NCBI GenBank assembly: GCA_021852245.1
Contig: JAJZNY010000422.1
Location: 1 to 9,388 of the forward strand
Length of the DNA: 9,388 nt
Direction: 5' to 3'
DNA from: Planctomycetota bacterium
Lineage (GTDB): Bacteria > Planctomycetota > Phycisphaerae > WQYP01
Below the pieces are notes generated by a model that did not search any database, was not told the origin of the DNA, and saw nothing but the letters and a program-made list of their open reading frames with translations. Each line of letters starts with the position of its first letter. Within the stretch, counting starts at the first letter, position 1. Both the position numbers and the translations under genes were made by a program. This document shows, in pieces, positions 1-8,183 of this stretch.

Positions 1-59
1 GTGCGTAACGTGGCAACGGGGGCGTGGTAATCCCCGGCACAATCTAATAATTGCTCCCT

Positions 60-96
60 GGCGGCCTGACCACACTCGGTCAGGCCGCCTTTTTTT
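60..96 (+). terminator. Strong intrinsic terminator of an upstream rightward unit
   Basis: A perfect 12-bp stem (GGCGGCCTGACC at 60-71 with GGTCAGGCCGCC at 78-89), a 6-base loop and a run of seven T at 90-96 form a textbook rho-independent terminator reading rightward. On the minus strand the stem is followed by AGGGAGC with no T run, so it should not efficiently stop the leftward glycosyltransferase unit that ends at 128. The unit it serves lies mostly outside the window. In 1-59 the frames have stops at 6-8, 28-30 and 45-47, so a protein tail ending at 28-30, or an RNA, could precede it; neither can be identified. Confidence 0.9.
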
Positions 97-127
97 ATTT
101 ATTCCGCTGCAGCCAGAGGCAGCGCGG

Positions 128-1267
128 TCATGACGTTCCGTCACACCATGCTGAATATATTTCCACAAGTTGTTCCGCCATCCGTCGGGGTGAATACATT
201 GCGACGCGCCGACGCCCCGCCGCCCGAAGATGATCTGCAAGTGTTTTGTCGGAGAGGACGCGGGCCATCGCCCGGGCCATCGCGTCGGGGTCCGTGGGGT
301 CAACCAATAGCGCGGCATCCCCACAAGCCTCCGGCAGGCTGGACCGATCGGAGGACACCACGGGTACACCCGCCGCCATGGCCTCCAAGACAGGCAGGCC
401 GAAACCCTCGTAAAGACTTGGACAAACGAAGAGAGATGCACGGCGGTAAAGCGCTGCCAGATCGGAATCGGAAATATAACCGGTAAAAGTTACCGATTCG
501 TTGAGTCCGAGTTTCGCCACAAGCAATTCCGGCTCACCATAGCGTGGATCGGTGGGGCCGATAATAATGAGGTGGCAGGGGGAAGGGCATGTTTTAACCA
601 GCCGTGCAAAGGCCTGAATCAAGCCGGAGAGATTTTTATACGGCGCCCGCCTGCCGACGCTCAGGATAACTTGCCGGTTGTCGAATGGGAACTGAGAAAG
701 ATGTGCTGATTCGGTTGCCGGCCTCCGGGAATCAGCTTGATAGAGAGCCGGCGGTACGACATGAATTTTGTCGGTCTTGACATGCAGTACTTTTATAATA
801 TCTTGGCGGGAATGCTCACTGATGGTGACGATGCGATCGGCCCGGCTGCATTGCAGTTTAAGCCAATTTTTCCAGAGCCATTTGTAACGAGACTTGGCCC
901 CTCCCGCATCATGGTGGGAGAGAACCAGGGGAATGACATCGTGGCAGGTTGTAATCTGCCGGGAGCGGGCGAAAAGGGGCGCATGTACATCCACCGTATG
1001 CAGGCACCTGATGTTGTGGTGGGTGATGATCGATGGTAACAGCCGCTGATGGCGAATGCTCATCGGATTGCCGGGCAAATCAATAAAATTGAACTTGGCA
1101 CATTGGGCAACCTCCATCGGCAACGAGTCGCGTCGATTGACGATGACGTGAATGCTTTCCGGATAATCCAATTCCATCAGTCCCGCCAGCAGGCTGTGGG
1201 CATAGGTGGCGACACCGCTGCCGGAAGTTCCATACCAGCGGGCATCAATGGCAAATGGGGCGTACAA
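128..1267 (-). CDS. GT4-family glycosyltransferase (TTG start)
   Basis: This is a 379-residue cytoplasmic or membrane-associated glycosyltransferase of the GT-B fold, family GT4. It probably transfers a sugar from a nucleotide sugar to a cell-surface glycan or lipid; donor and acceptor cannot be read from sequence. The N-terminal Rossmann half opens with AIDARWYG and a glycine-rich SGSGVATY turn (residues 6-22). The C-terminal half holds SVGRRAPYKN (203-212), a nucleotide-binding region, and the E-x7-E signature EGFGLPVLE, with E287 and E295. The start is TTG: an in-frame TAA lies two codons upstream, the conserved N-terminal strand begins right away, and GAAAGG sits six bases upstream. It is the last gene of a leftward block, 39 bases after folA. 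It may instead be transcribed on its own; no promoter is evident. Confidence 0.9.
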   Translation of the reverse strand: MYAPFAIDARWYGTSGSGVATYAHSLLAGLMELDYPESIHVIVNRRDSLPMEVAQCAKFNFIDLPGNPMSIRHQRLLPSIITHHNIRCLHTVDVHAPLFARSRQITTCHDVIPLVLSHHDAGGAKSRYKWLWKNWLKLQCSRADRIVTISEHSRQDIIKVLHVKTDKIHVVPPALYQADSRRPATESAHLSQFPFDNRQVILSVGRRAPYKNLSGLIQAFARLVKTCPSPCHLIIIGPTDPRYGEPELLVAKLGLNESVTFTGYISDSDLAALYRRASLFVCPSLYEGFGLPVLEAMAAGVPVVSSDRSSLPEACGDAALLVDPTDPDAMARAMARVLSDKTLADHLRAAGRRRVAMYSPRRMAEQLVEIYSAWCDGTS

Positions 1268-1306
1268 GAATTACCTTTCGATACGACGATTTGATGCTTG
1301 GCAGGC

Positions 1307-1807
1307 TCAGCGCCGAGATTCCACCCCGCGGACGTAATCCAGAAAATCGCATTCGGGGAGATGCTCCTCCCTGACAAGCCGCCAGTCGGCGGCGTTAAAA
1401 GACGGAAACCAGGTGTCAACCGTCGCCTGAATAGGGACTCGAATCATCGTTACATACATTCGGGTGGCCAGCGGCAGGCAGGCGCGATAGATATCCCCCC
1501 CACCACAGATGAAAAGCTCGGTTTCGCCTGCCATCCGGGCGGCGTTGACGGCATCGTGAATACTGGTCCACCATTCCACCCCCGGCTGCGGTATACCTGC
1601 CGTACGGGAAATGACCAGATTGCGGCGGTTTGGCAGAGGTTTGCCGAGAGAGTCAAACGTCTTACGCCCCATAAGTACCGCGTGGCCGGTGGTTAATTGT
1701 TTGAAGCGTTTCAGGTCGGCACTGACGTGCCATGGCAGGCGATTGGCCGCTCCAATCCCGCGGTCGGGTGTCATGGCGACGATGATGCTGATATCCATTG
1801 GGGTCAT
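1307..1807 (-). CDS. folA: Dihydrofolate reductase
   Basis: This enzyme reduces 7,8-dihydrofolate to tetrahydrofolate with NADPH in the cytoplasm, restoring the cofactor that ThyA oxidises. From the chosen start it has 166 residues, normal for the family. It shows the N-terminal strand and Met20-like loop (ISIIVAMTPDRGIG, 6-19), LPW at 24-26 followed by the catalytic acid D31, the NADPH-binding MGRKTF (46-51), an arginine pair at 61-62 where the folate glutamate is usually held, and the GGG turn at 102-104 before IYRACLP. The ATG at 1805-1807 is preferred because AGGA lies 11 bases upstream. A TTG at 1823-1825 and an ATG at 1796-1798 are alternatives; only the last three residues before the conserved core are in doubt. 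It starts 27 bases after the thyA stop, and this thyA-folA order is common in bacteria. Confidence 0.95.
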   Translation of the reverse strand: MTPMDISIIVAMTPDRGIGAANRLPWHVSADLKRFKQLTTGHAVLMGRKTFDSLGKPLPNRRNLVISRTAGIPQPGVEWWTSIHDAVNAARMAGETELFICGGGDIYRACLPLATRMYVTMIRVPIQATVDTWFPSFNAADWRLVREEHLPECDFLDYVRGVESRR

Positions 1808-1834
1808 GGTACCGGTAATCCTCAAGATGGAAAA

Positions 1835-2698
1835 TCAGACGGCGACCTTGAATTTGATCGGCGGATGCGGGTCGTAACCGATGAGTTGAAAATCCTCAAA
1901 TTGGAGTTGATCCATCGGCTTACGGGCAATTTCCAGGTGCGGAAGCGGGCGCGGCTCCCGCTGTAACTGAAGTTGCAGACCGCGGAGATGGTCATATTCC
2001 GCCATGGGAGAATTTTCGTCGGCGACGTAGATGTGGGCGTCCACAATGGAATGGGCGAAATGCCCGACGCGCAGGCCGGTCTCCTGCGCAATCATCTGCG
2101 TCAGCGTGGCATAACAGGCCAGATTAAATGGAATGCCCAGAGCAATGTCACCGGAACGCTGGGAGAGATGGCAATTCAATCGGCCGTCCAAAACCTGAAA
2201 AACAAAACTGTAATGGCAAGGGGGCAGTCGGCTGCTCTGCGCATTGCCCGGCTCCCACGCACTGACGACCAGACGCCGTGAATGGGGATTGCGCCTGATT
2301 TCATTGACCACATAAGCGATCTGATCAATTTCGCGAACCGGACATGTGGTTTCGCCGGTTTCGGATATCGGGGCGTGCGACTTCTGCACCGGATGCGGAA
2401 ATCGCCGCCAGTAGCGGCCGTAGGCGGTTTCCAATTCACCGCGTTCGTCGGCCCAGTCATCCCAGATTTTGGTATGAGCGCGGAGTTCACGTATGTGCTC
2501 CTGCCCGGAAAGATACCAGAGGAGTTCTCGGAGCACGGCAGCATAGTTGACACGTTTGGTCGTCAGCAGCGGGAAACCCGCCGAGAGATCCACCCGGTAG
2601 AACGCTCCGAAATAGCTGATGGTATCTACGCCCGTACGGCTGGGCTTGCGAATGCCTTTTTCCATCACCTGACGGACAAGATCGAGATATTCCTTCAT
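1835..2698 (-). CDS. thyA: Thymidylate synthase
   Basis: This homodimeric enzyme makes dTMP from dUMP, with methylene-tetrahydrofolate as carbon donor and reductant, releasing dihydrofolate. All hallmark elements are visible: the phosphate-binding R21, the hydrophobic PLLTTKRV and WYLSG segments, paired R141-R142, the catalytic cysteine C161 in LPPCHYSF, QRSGD (180-184), GIPFN with N192, and DAHIY with H222 and Y224. At 287 residues it is longer than the 264-residue E. coli enzyme, mainly through an insertion of about 16 residues near 102-122 in the small domain; related bacterial versions carry comparable insertions. The ATG at 2696-2698 has GAGGA about 10 bases upstream. No convincing promoter was found in the 86 bases before it. 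It heads the thyA-folA pair, so folate use and recycling are co-expressed. Confidence 0.97.
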   Translation of the reverse strand: MKEYLDLVRQVMEKGIRKPSRTGVDTISYFGAFYRVDLSAGFPLLTTKRVNYAAVLRELLWYLSGQEHIRELRAHTKIWDDWADERGELETAYGRYWRRFPHPVQKSHAPISETGETTCPVREIDQIAYVVNEIRRNPHSRRLVVSAWEPGNAQSSRLPPCHYSFVFQVLDGRLNCHLSQRSGDIALGIPFNLACYATLTQMIAQETGLRVGHFAHSIVDAHIYVADENSPMAEYDHLRGLQLQLQREPRPLPHLEIARKPMDQLQFEDFQLIGYDPHPPIKFKVAV

Positions 2699-2784
2699 CG
2701 ACGCGCGATCCTCAACAATACCGCGCGAATTCTATCGCAAGCATGGTCGACTTGCGACTGCGATGCATGGAAAGCCGTTCCCGC

Positions 2785-3000
2785 TCATCTGGCCCAATGG
2801 CCGGGGATCCATTGATATCGCCCCCAGCGAGGGCGCCAGACGTAATGTCCACGAACCCAGACGGCGCCGGGCCACGGGGCGACATACACAACATGAGGCG
2901 GTGGCGGCCCCGGTCTGGCCACCACAACGGTACGGCAGCCGGCCAACATAAAAAGTCCGCAGATGCCGAGCCCAACAACGCATAACCGTAATTTACTCAT
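2785..3000 (-). CDS. Small lipoprotein with WxxGxW-type repeats
   Basis: A 71-residue exported lipoprotein of unknown role. The N-terminus (SKLRLCVVGLGICGLFM) is a short basic and hydrophobic signal peptide ending in the lipobox LAGC, so the cysteine at residue 22 should be lipidated after signal peptidase II cleavage. The mature part is a proline-rich linker (PGPPPP) followed by aromatic repeats of the form W-x-x-G-H-Y-x-W and W-x-x-G-H-W, the pattern of the WXXGXW/YXWXXGXW repeat family seen in small envelope proteins of diderm bacteria. The ATG at 2998-3000 has GGGGGA about 8 bases upstream. A TTG five codons earlier would lengthen the N-terminus unnecessarily. It lies 86 bases before thyA and may be its own unit. 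Its function cannot be assigned. Confidence 0.82.
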   Translation of the reverse strand: MSKLRLCVVGLGICGLFMLAGCRTVVVARPGPPPPHVVYVAPWPGAVWVRGHYVWRPRWGRYQWIPGHWAR

Positions 3001-3192
3001 GGCTTGATCCCCCAATCATTAAATCGGCAAGGACACTCAGAGATGTAACGTGCAAGAATGAGCAACGTTGCGGAGTGGCAACCCGCATCTAAAAACCACC
3101 GAGCTGGCAACACGGGCGGACCAGATCAGTCGGATTGTCCGTCGTCCGCCTCACCGGCAGATATTTTTAGTACGCACCCCCACTACCAATTT

Positions 3193-3240
3193 TATCGGTC
3201 GGAAAGATTTGTCGGAGCGCCTTGGTGCGGGGGACCGATA
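3193..3240. repeat. Inverted repeat just after the pump gene
   Basis: TATCGGTC (3193-3200) and GACCGATA (3233-3240) form a perfect 8-bp inverted repeat beginning four bases after the stop codon of the RND permease on the minus strand. The 32-base interior can form a smaller GCGCC/GGTGC stem. There is no T run after it on either strand, so it is not a classic intrinsic terminator, although its position suggests an mRNA 3' end structure. The rest of 3001-3244 holds no supported gene. A 7-bp pair GGCGGAC/GTCCGCC (3115-3121 and 3144-3150) is the only other structure I see there. Confidence 0.35.
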
Positions 3241-3244
3241 GCCA

Positions 3245-6200
3245 TCAATCTCGGTTTTGTCCGGTATCCACACCGTGCCCCGGCTTATTCGCAAAGAGTA
3301 TCCAGTAAACGGTCGGGATCACGAGCAAGGTAAAGGCGGTCGACGCAAAAAGGCCGAAGATCAGCGCCCACGCCAAACCGGAAAATATAGGATCGCTCAA
3401 AATGGGGATTGACGAAAGCATGGCGGCTGCGGCGGTCAGCAGGATCGGGCGCATGCGCACCACCACGCTTTCAATGATCGCTTCCTGAAGACCTCGCCCG
3501 CGCTTGAGAGCGCGGTGGATGAAATCCACGAGGATCACGGCGTTTCGGGTGACGATGCCCGCAAGTGCGATCATGCCGATCATGGCGGTTGCGGTAAAAA
3601 GTATCGGATCCCGATAGCCGTCAATCGTGCGGCTGGTAAACAGATTCAGGAAATAGAAGCCCGGCATAACGCCCGGAATGGTGAGCGGGATGGCCAGTTC
3701 CATGACCAACGGGAGAAGGAAGGAACCGGTCTGGGCGACAAGCAATACATAGATTCCCACCATGGCGGCGGCGAAAGCGATACCGAGATCGCGGAAGACA
3801 TGCTCGGTGATGCGCAGTTCACCCTCGCCGGAGAAATCCACATGCACGCCCGGCCGCAATTGCCACGCGATGCCCGACCCATCGGAGAAAAATGTCCGAC
3901 TGCCGAGCGGACGGGGTTTGGCCGTCAGATTGATCCACCCATCGCCGACGGGTTTCATTTGAGTAGCGGAGGGGTGATAAGCGTCGGGCAGACGGTCGGC
4001 ATCAACGTCCACAATGGCATTGATCGGCGGCCGACCCGCGGTGTCGGCATACACATACACCACACGACGAAGATTTTTATGATAGATCGCCTGTCCGGCC
4101 GTCCTTGTCTGCCAGTGTCCGAGTTCCGCCAGCGGCACAAGTGCACCGCTATCCCCACGCACGTAGAGTTCATCCAGATCAAACCGGCTGGAATGATGAG
4201 AGATCGGCAGCGTCACGATAATATTAAGCGACCGGCGCTGACGAGGTGCGTGGATGGTGCTCACGGCAAGACCCGAGACGGCCATGTCCAAGGTGCGGGC
4301 AATCTGCTCACTGGTTACCCCATTGAGCGCCGCCTTGCGTTTATCGACGACAAACTCCACTCGCTTTTCAGGCGCCTGAATACTGTCATCCACATCCACC
4401 ACACCCGGCTCAAGCTCCAGCCGTTTTTCCAGAGTCCGGGCCGCAAGCTGCATCCGGTGGTAGGACGTACCGGGAGCACCATAAATCTCTCCCACAATGG
4501 TGTCGAGCACCGGCGGGCCGGGCGGTGCTTCAACGATCTGGATACGAACGTGATTCTGGCAGGCGATGGCGGTAAGGGCGTTGCGAATTCGCAGGGCAAT
4601 GGCGTGCGTCTGACTGGTGCGACGATCTTTGCCGGCCAGATCAACCTCAATCTGCGCGTCATTGGGGTTATTACGAAGATAATAATGCCGCACCAGCCCG
4701 TTGAAATCCATCGGGGCGGCGACGCCGACATAAGCGGTGACATCCACCGTTTCGTTAAGCCGCCGCAGATAGTGGACCAGTGCACGTGCGGCCGAATCCG
4801 TCTGCTGGACGGTTGTCCCGCGGGGAGCATGGACGACAACGAGCAGATTGCTCTGATTACCGAACGGGAGCAGTTTGAGGGGCACCAGCCGCCAGGCGGG
4901 GAGCAGAATCGCGATAAGTGTCACCGCGCCGATTGCGCCGAGAAAGGTCCAGCGGGCGGCGCGGCGGCCGCATAAGAGCCGAAGCACCGGGGCGAATACC
5001 TTATAGAGCCGGGTGTGTTGAATGTAACTGGCGGCGGCGTCTTCGAGGTCTTCGCCATGGTGGTGGTGCCCCATCTCCTTGAAGCGACGTTTTTTGAGCA
5101 GATGGTAACTGATCCAGGGCGTGATGGTCAGTGCGACCAGCATCGACATGAGCATCGCCACCGGCACATTAAAGGCCATGGGACGCATGTAAGGCCCCAT
5201 CATGCCGGTGATGAAAAACATCGGTATGAATGAAATAATAACGGCCAGCGTGGCGACCACCAGCGGGCGGAGTATTTCGATAATCGCCCCGAAGGCGATA
5301 CGGCGGGATGCCCGGCCGGCCATTTCAAAGTGGCGGGTGATATTTTCCACATCCACGATGGGGTCATCGACGAGCAGCCCCAGCGAGAGAATCAGCGCAA
5401 AGAGCGTGACGCGGTTGATCGTGAAGCCCAACGCCAGATTACACGCCAGGGTAAGACCGAAAACCACGGGGATCGCCACCGTCACCACTGCTGCCTCCCG
5501 CCAACCAAGCGAGAAGGTCAAGAGGAGCACCACAATGACGATGGCGGCCATTAAGCCTTCAATGAGGCCGTTGACTTTGGCGTTTGCGGACAGACCGCTG
5601 TTGCGAGTGACGATGAGCGTCATACCGGGCGGGAGGATGCTCCGGGCGAGCTTGCGTGCTTTATGGATGACCTGCTGGGCGACAACGACGGCATTGCTGC
5701 CTGCTTTTTTTGCGATGGCGATGGTAATGGCGGGAGCCTGACCGCGATGATGAAAATCGGCCCGACCGGCGAGAACCGTTCCGGGAAAATCGGCCGCTTC
5801 ATGCTTTCCGGCCGCCGCCCCCCAGTCATGCCATTCGTAGGATGTCACCTGTGTCGGGCCGTCTACAATCCGTGCGACATTTTTGAGATAGACCGGCTGC
5901 TGATGCCAGACGGCTACGACCAGCCGACCGAGCTGATGGGCATTGCGAAAGGCCCTGCCCGTGAGGACTTGTATCTCGCGATTGTTGCGGGCATAACTGC
6001 CGGCCAGATTATTGATATTTGCCGCCTGAATATCAGAACCGATCTGCAGAGCCGTAAGATGATACGCCCGCAGACGTGCAGCGCTGAGATAAACGTAAAC
6101 CACGCGTGGCCTGCCGCCGACAACATACGCCCGTGATACATTGGGGACATCGGCAAGGCGGACAGAGAGTTCTTCCGCGATCTGACTCATGAGAACAGGA

Positions 6201-6691
6201 GGTGCACGGGGGCTTGCGAGCGTGAGGGTTACGATGGGGACGTCGTTGATGGTTTCCGGCTTGACGACCCAGCCGGTTACACCCGGCGGCACGACAGATA
6301 AATGGGAATTGATCTCTCGATACACCTTAAGCACGCTGCGCTCAACATCCTGCCCGACGAAAAATCGAACGGTTACCAAGGCGCCGTTTCGCTGACTGGT
6401 GGAATAGATATCCTCCACCCCTTTGATCTGATAGAGGAGTTTTTCCAGCGGAGTGGTAACCAGTTGGGCGGTGCTTTTGGCACTGTGGCCGGGAAACTGT
6501 ACGAATACATCCACCATCGGCACGAGAATCTGCGGGTCTTTTTCTCGCGGTGTCAAAGCCAGAGCGGCCACACCCAGCAGAAGTGAAAGAATAATCAGAA
6601 CCAGCGCCAGCCGGCTGTGGAGAAAAACGTGTACCAGGCGCGCGAGCGGACTGCTTGCCTCCGATTCAGATTGAACGTTATTACTCTGCAT
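3245..6691 (-). CDS. RND-family efflux pump permease (AcrB/HAE1-like)
   Basis: This is an inner-membrane proton-driven exporter of the resistance-nodulation-division superfamily, expected to work as a trimer with the adaptor encoded just upstream. It has 1148 residues. TM1 is near 27-46 and is followed by PREKDPQI (48-55), typical of a distinct branch of RND permeases. TM2-TM6 lie near 370-527, and TM4 holds GLLVDD with D442-D443, equivalent to the AcrB proton-relay pair. Two large periplasmic regions flank this bundle. TM10 (about 1037-1058, with NAVILVDF) to TM12 (to about 1133) close the protein. Export rather than heavy-metal specificity is likely, as no HME signature was recognised, but the substrate is unknown. 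A run of four histidines (542-545) sits in the cytoplasmic linker after TM6. The start ATG has only a weak ribosome site, and the gene begins 44 bases after the adaptor, so translation may depend on it. No TolC-type channel gene is in the window. Confidence 0.95.
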   Translation of the reverse strand: MQSNNVQSESEASSPLARLVHVFLHSRLALVLIILSLLLGVAALALTPREKDPQILVPMVDVFVQFPGHSAKSTAQLVTTPLEKLLYQIKGVEDIYSTSQRNGALVTVRFFVGQDVERSVLKVYREINSHLSVVPPGVTGWVVKPETINDVPIVTLTLASPRAPPVLMSQIAEELSVRLADVPNVSRAYVVGGRPRVVYVYLSAARLRAYHLTALQIGSDIQAANINNLAGSYARNNREIQVLTGRAFRNAHQLGRLVVAVWHQQPVYLKNVARIVDGPTQVTSYEWHDWGAAAGKHEAADFPGTVLAGRADFHHRGQAPAITIAIAKKAGSNAVVVAQQVIHKARKLARSILPPGMTLIVTRNSGLSANAKVNGLIEGLMAAIVIVVLLLTFSLGWREAAVVTVAIPVVFGLTLACNLALGFTINRVTLFALILSLGLLVDDPIVDVENITRHFEMAGRASRRIAFGAIIEILRPLVVATLAVIISFIPMFFITGMMGPYMRPMAFNVPVAMLMSMLVALTITPWISYHLLKKRRFKEMGHHHHGEDLEDAAASYIQHTRLYKVFAPVLRLLCGRRAARWTFLGAIGAVTLIAILLPAWRLVPLKLLPFGNQSNLLVVVHAPRGTTVQQTDSAARALVHYLRRLNETVDVTAYVGVAAPMDFNGLVRHYYLRNNPNDAQIEVDLAGKDRRTSQTHAIALRIRNALTAIACQNHVRIQIVEAPPGPPVLDTIVGEIYGAPGTSYHRMQLAARTLEKRLELEPGVVDVDDSIQAPEKRVEFVVDKRKAALNGVTSEQIARTLDMAVSGLAVSTIHAPRQRRSLNIIVTLPISHHSSRFDLDELYVRGDSGALVPLAELGHWQTRTAGQAIYHKNLRRVVYVYADTAGRPPINAIVDVDADRLPDAYHPSATQMKPVGDGWINLTAKPRPLGSRTFFSDGSGIAWQLRPGVHVDFSGEGELRITEHVFRDLGIAFAAAMVGIYVLLVAQTGSFLLPLVMELAIPLTIPGVMPGFYFLNLFTSRTIDGYRDPILFTATAMIGMIALAGIVTRNAVILVDFIHRALKRGRGLQEAIIESVVVRMRPILLTAAAAMLSSIPILSDPIFSGLAWALIFGLFASTAFTLLVIPTVYWILFANKPGHGVDTGQNRD

Positions 6692-6735
6692 GGTCGATCG
6701 CCATTAATGGTCAAAATCCGGTGACACCAGCGCTA

Positions 6736-7845
6736 TCAGTTGTTAGGCTTCGGTGCGGCCGAGAACACCCACACGCGCTGCCCGGCCGTAAGTCCGGCAA
6801 GGATTTCACGAAACGCCCCTACCTTCCGCCCCGTCTGAACCGCCTGCATACGGCGGCGCTTACCAAGGGCGACATCCACAACGGAGAGTTGGCCGACATA
6901 TTCAATAGCTGCCTGCGGCACAACCAGCATTCGGTGCATTCCCAGCGGCAGGAGCACATGGCCGAAAACACCGGGCCAGGCGCCCCGGGGAAATTGAGCG
7001 GATATCTTGACGATAAAACTGCGGGTCTGCTTACTGACACGTGGGACGATCTGGCGCACGCGGCCGTTGACGCTTCCAGCAAAACCGGAAAGTTGCAGCA
7101 GAAGCTTTTCACCCAGATGAAGCCGCGCGGCCAATGATTCCCGCACCGTAGCATCCAATTCAAGTTGGGCGGGATCGTACAACTGAGCCAGAACTTCGCC
7201 GGGCATGACCGTATCGCCGACGCTGACCATTTTTTCGGTAACAATGCCGTTGATGGGCGAAAGAATCCGCGTGTGACTTAAGATCACTGCTGCACTGCGT
7301 TGGGCGGCAACGGCATTGGCAAGCGACGCCTTGTCGGTTGCGACCGCGGTATCGGCAAGATCCATGGTCTGCCGGGTTACATCCCCGGTGGCCAGCAGTT
7401 TTCGATCGCGCCTCCGATCAATGAGAGCCTGATGCAGGCGGGCTTTGGCCATCTGAACCATGGCAACCGCAGCAGCGAGCTGAGCACGCAGGCGGGTATC
7501 ATCGAGTCTGACGAGCGTTTCACCTTTACTGACCTTTTCGCCGTCATACAACTGACATTGCACCACGCGCCCGGAAATGCGGGCGGCAAGATTCACCGGG
7601 TCGATGGGGGTTACCGTGCCGACGGCACGCAGCGAGCGTCGGATAGACAAAAATCGCACCGCCGCCCAATGCCCCGGAATCTGCGATTGCGGGGACGGGG
7701 GCTGCCGGCCGGGGAGAATTTCACCCGCACTGCGGTGCCGATACCAAACCACCGAAATGACCGCCGCAAACACCAGCACGACGACAACCATCGCCTTGAT
7801 GCCGGGAAATTTGAATTTCTTCCGCTTTTCGGATGCCGCCATCAT
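6736..7845 (-). CDS. RND efflux periplasmic adaptor (HlyD/AcrA-like)
   Basis: This is the membrane-fusion protein of the tripartite pump, bridging permease and outer-membrane channel. From the chosen start it has 369 residues. A basic KRKKFKF stretch precedes one membrane anchor (about 18-35, rich in V and A). There is no lipobox, so it is anchored by a helix rather than a lipid. Then come the first lipoyl half (ISGRVVQCQLYDGEKVSKGE), an alpha-helical hairpin of about 100 residues including DRRRDRKLLATGDVT, the second lipoyl half (ILSPINGIVTEKMVSVGDTV), then beta-barrel and membrane-proximal domains. Two adjacent ATGs (7843-7845 and 7840-7842) follow GAAAGG at good spacing. The longer frame back to a GTG at 7923 would overlap the upstream gene and adds no recognisable domain, so it is rejected. 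The gene lies 43 bases after the DUF2892 gene and 44 before the permease. Confidence 0.93.
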   Translation of the reverse strand: MMAASEKRKKFKFPGIKAMVVVVLVFAAVISVVWYRHRSAGEILPGRQPPSPQSQIPGHWAAVRFLSIRRSLRAVGTVTPIDPVNLAARISGRVVQCQLYDGEKVSKGETLVRLDDTRLRAQLAAAVAMVQMAKARLHQALIDRRRDRKLLATGDVTRQTMDLADTAVATDKASLANAVAAQRSAAVILSHTRILSPINGIVTEKMVSVGDTVMPGEVLAQLYDPAQLELDATVRESLAARLHLGEKLLLQLSGFAGSVNGRVRQIVPRVSKQTRSFIVKISAQFPRGAWPGVFGHVLLPLGMHRMLVVPQAAIEYVGQLSVVDVALGKRRRMQAVQTGRKVGAFREILAGLTAGQRVWVFSAAPKPNN

Positions 7846-7888
7846 CAATCGCCTTTCACCGCGTCTGAATCCTAATGTAAGCCCGAAA

Positions 7889-8107
7889 TCAGCTTTTTGC
7901 ATCCGACTTGGGACCGCAGGCACCGCCGCAGCCGATTTTCCTGAGGATTCCCTCCGCCGGGCAGAAACCGGTAAAGGAGGATTGAAGCAGGTTCAACCCG
8001 ACGAAGGCGGTCAGAATGAGAAACCATTCGCTGACCAGAACGGCCAGAGCCACACTGATGAGAATCATCAGACCGGCCATCATGCGTACACCATTTTCGA
8101 CTTTCAT
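7889..8107 (-). CDS. YgaP-like DUF2892 membrane protein
   Basis: A 72-residue inner-membrane protein matching the transmembrane domain of E. coli YgaP (DUF2892, Pfam PF11127) without the rhodanese domain YgaP carries. Two membrane segments lie near 8-26 (MMAGLMILISVALAVLV) and 27-45 (WFLILTAFVGLNLL), followed by the family motif FTGFCP (45-50) and a tail with IGCGGACG, giving cysteines at 49, 60 and 64. The family's role is not established; in YgaP it anchors a sulfurtransferase. The start at 8107 is chosen for an excellent AAGGAG seven bases upstream. A frame back to 8161 would run into the promoter region. It is the first gene of the operon and is divergent from the ArsR-type gene, an arrangement resembling ygaV-ygaP. 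A link to sulfur or persulfide handling is an inference. Confidence 0.85.
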   Translation of the reverse strand: MKVENGVRMMAGLMILISVALAVLVSEWFLILTAFVGLNLLQSSFTGFCPAEGILRKIGCGGACGPKSDAKS

Positions 8108-8154
8108 CGTCAAACTCCTTTCGAGCATCGGGGTGAGCGTCTTGAACAAAAGAC

Positions 8155-8183
8155 TGGACACCCAATGATCACTATATTACAAT
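8155..8183 (+). promoter_or_regulatory. Predicted promoter of the ArsR-type gene
   Basis: TGGACA (8155-8160) and TACAAT (8178-8183) are separated by 17 bases. Each matches the sigma-70 consensus at five of six positions. The transcript would start near 8190, giving a leader of about 30 bases that contains AAGGAG at 8206-8211, eight bases before the ATG. The -10 box lies inside the palindrome at 8168-8191. Confidence 0.65.

Noticed and set aside
3515..4975. A 486-codon rightward open frame opposite the RND permease
   Set aside because: It is antisense to a strongly supported permease gene, its translation is rich in H, R, G and D with no domain pattern, and it has no good ribosome site. It is a shadow of the GC-biased codon use on the other strand.
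7846..7923. A longer N-terminus for the adaptor from a GTG at 7923
   Set aside because: It overlaps the DUF2892 coding end and has no nearby Shine-Dalgarno site. The ATG pair at 7840-7845 has one and leads directly into the membrane anchor.
8108..8161. A longer DUF2892 protein starting at 8161
   Set aside because: The extension would come from the predicted leader of the operon, while AAGGAG sits seven bases before the ATG at 8107, where family similarity begins.
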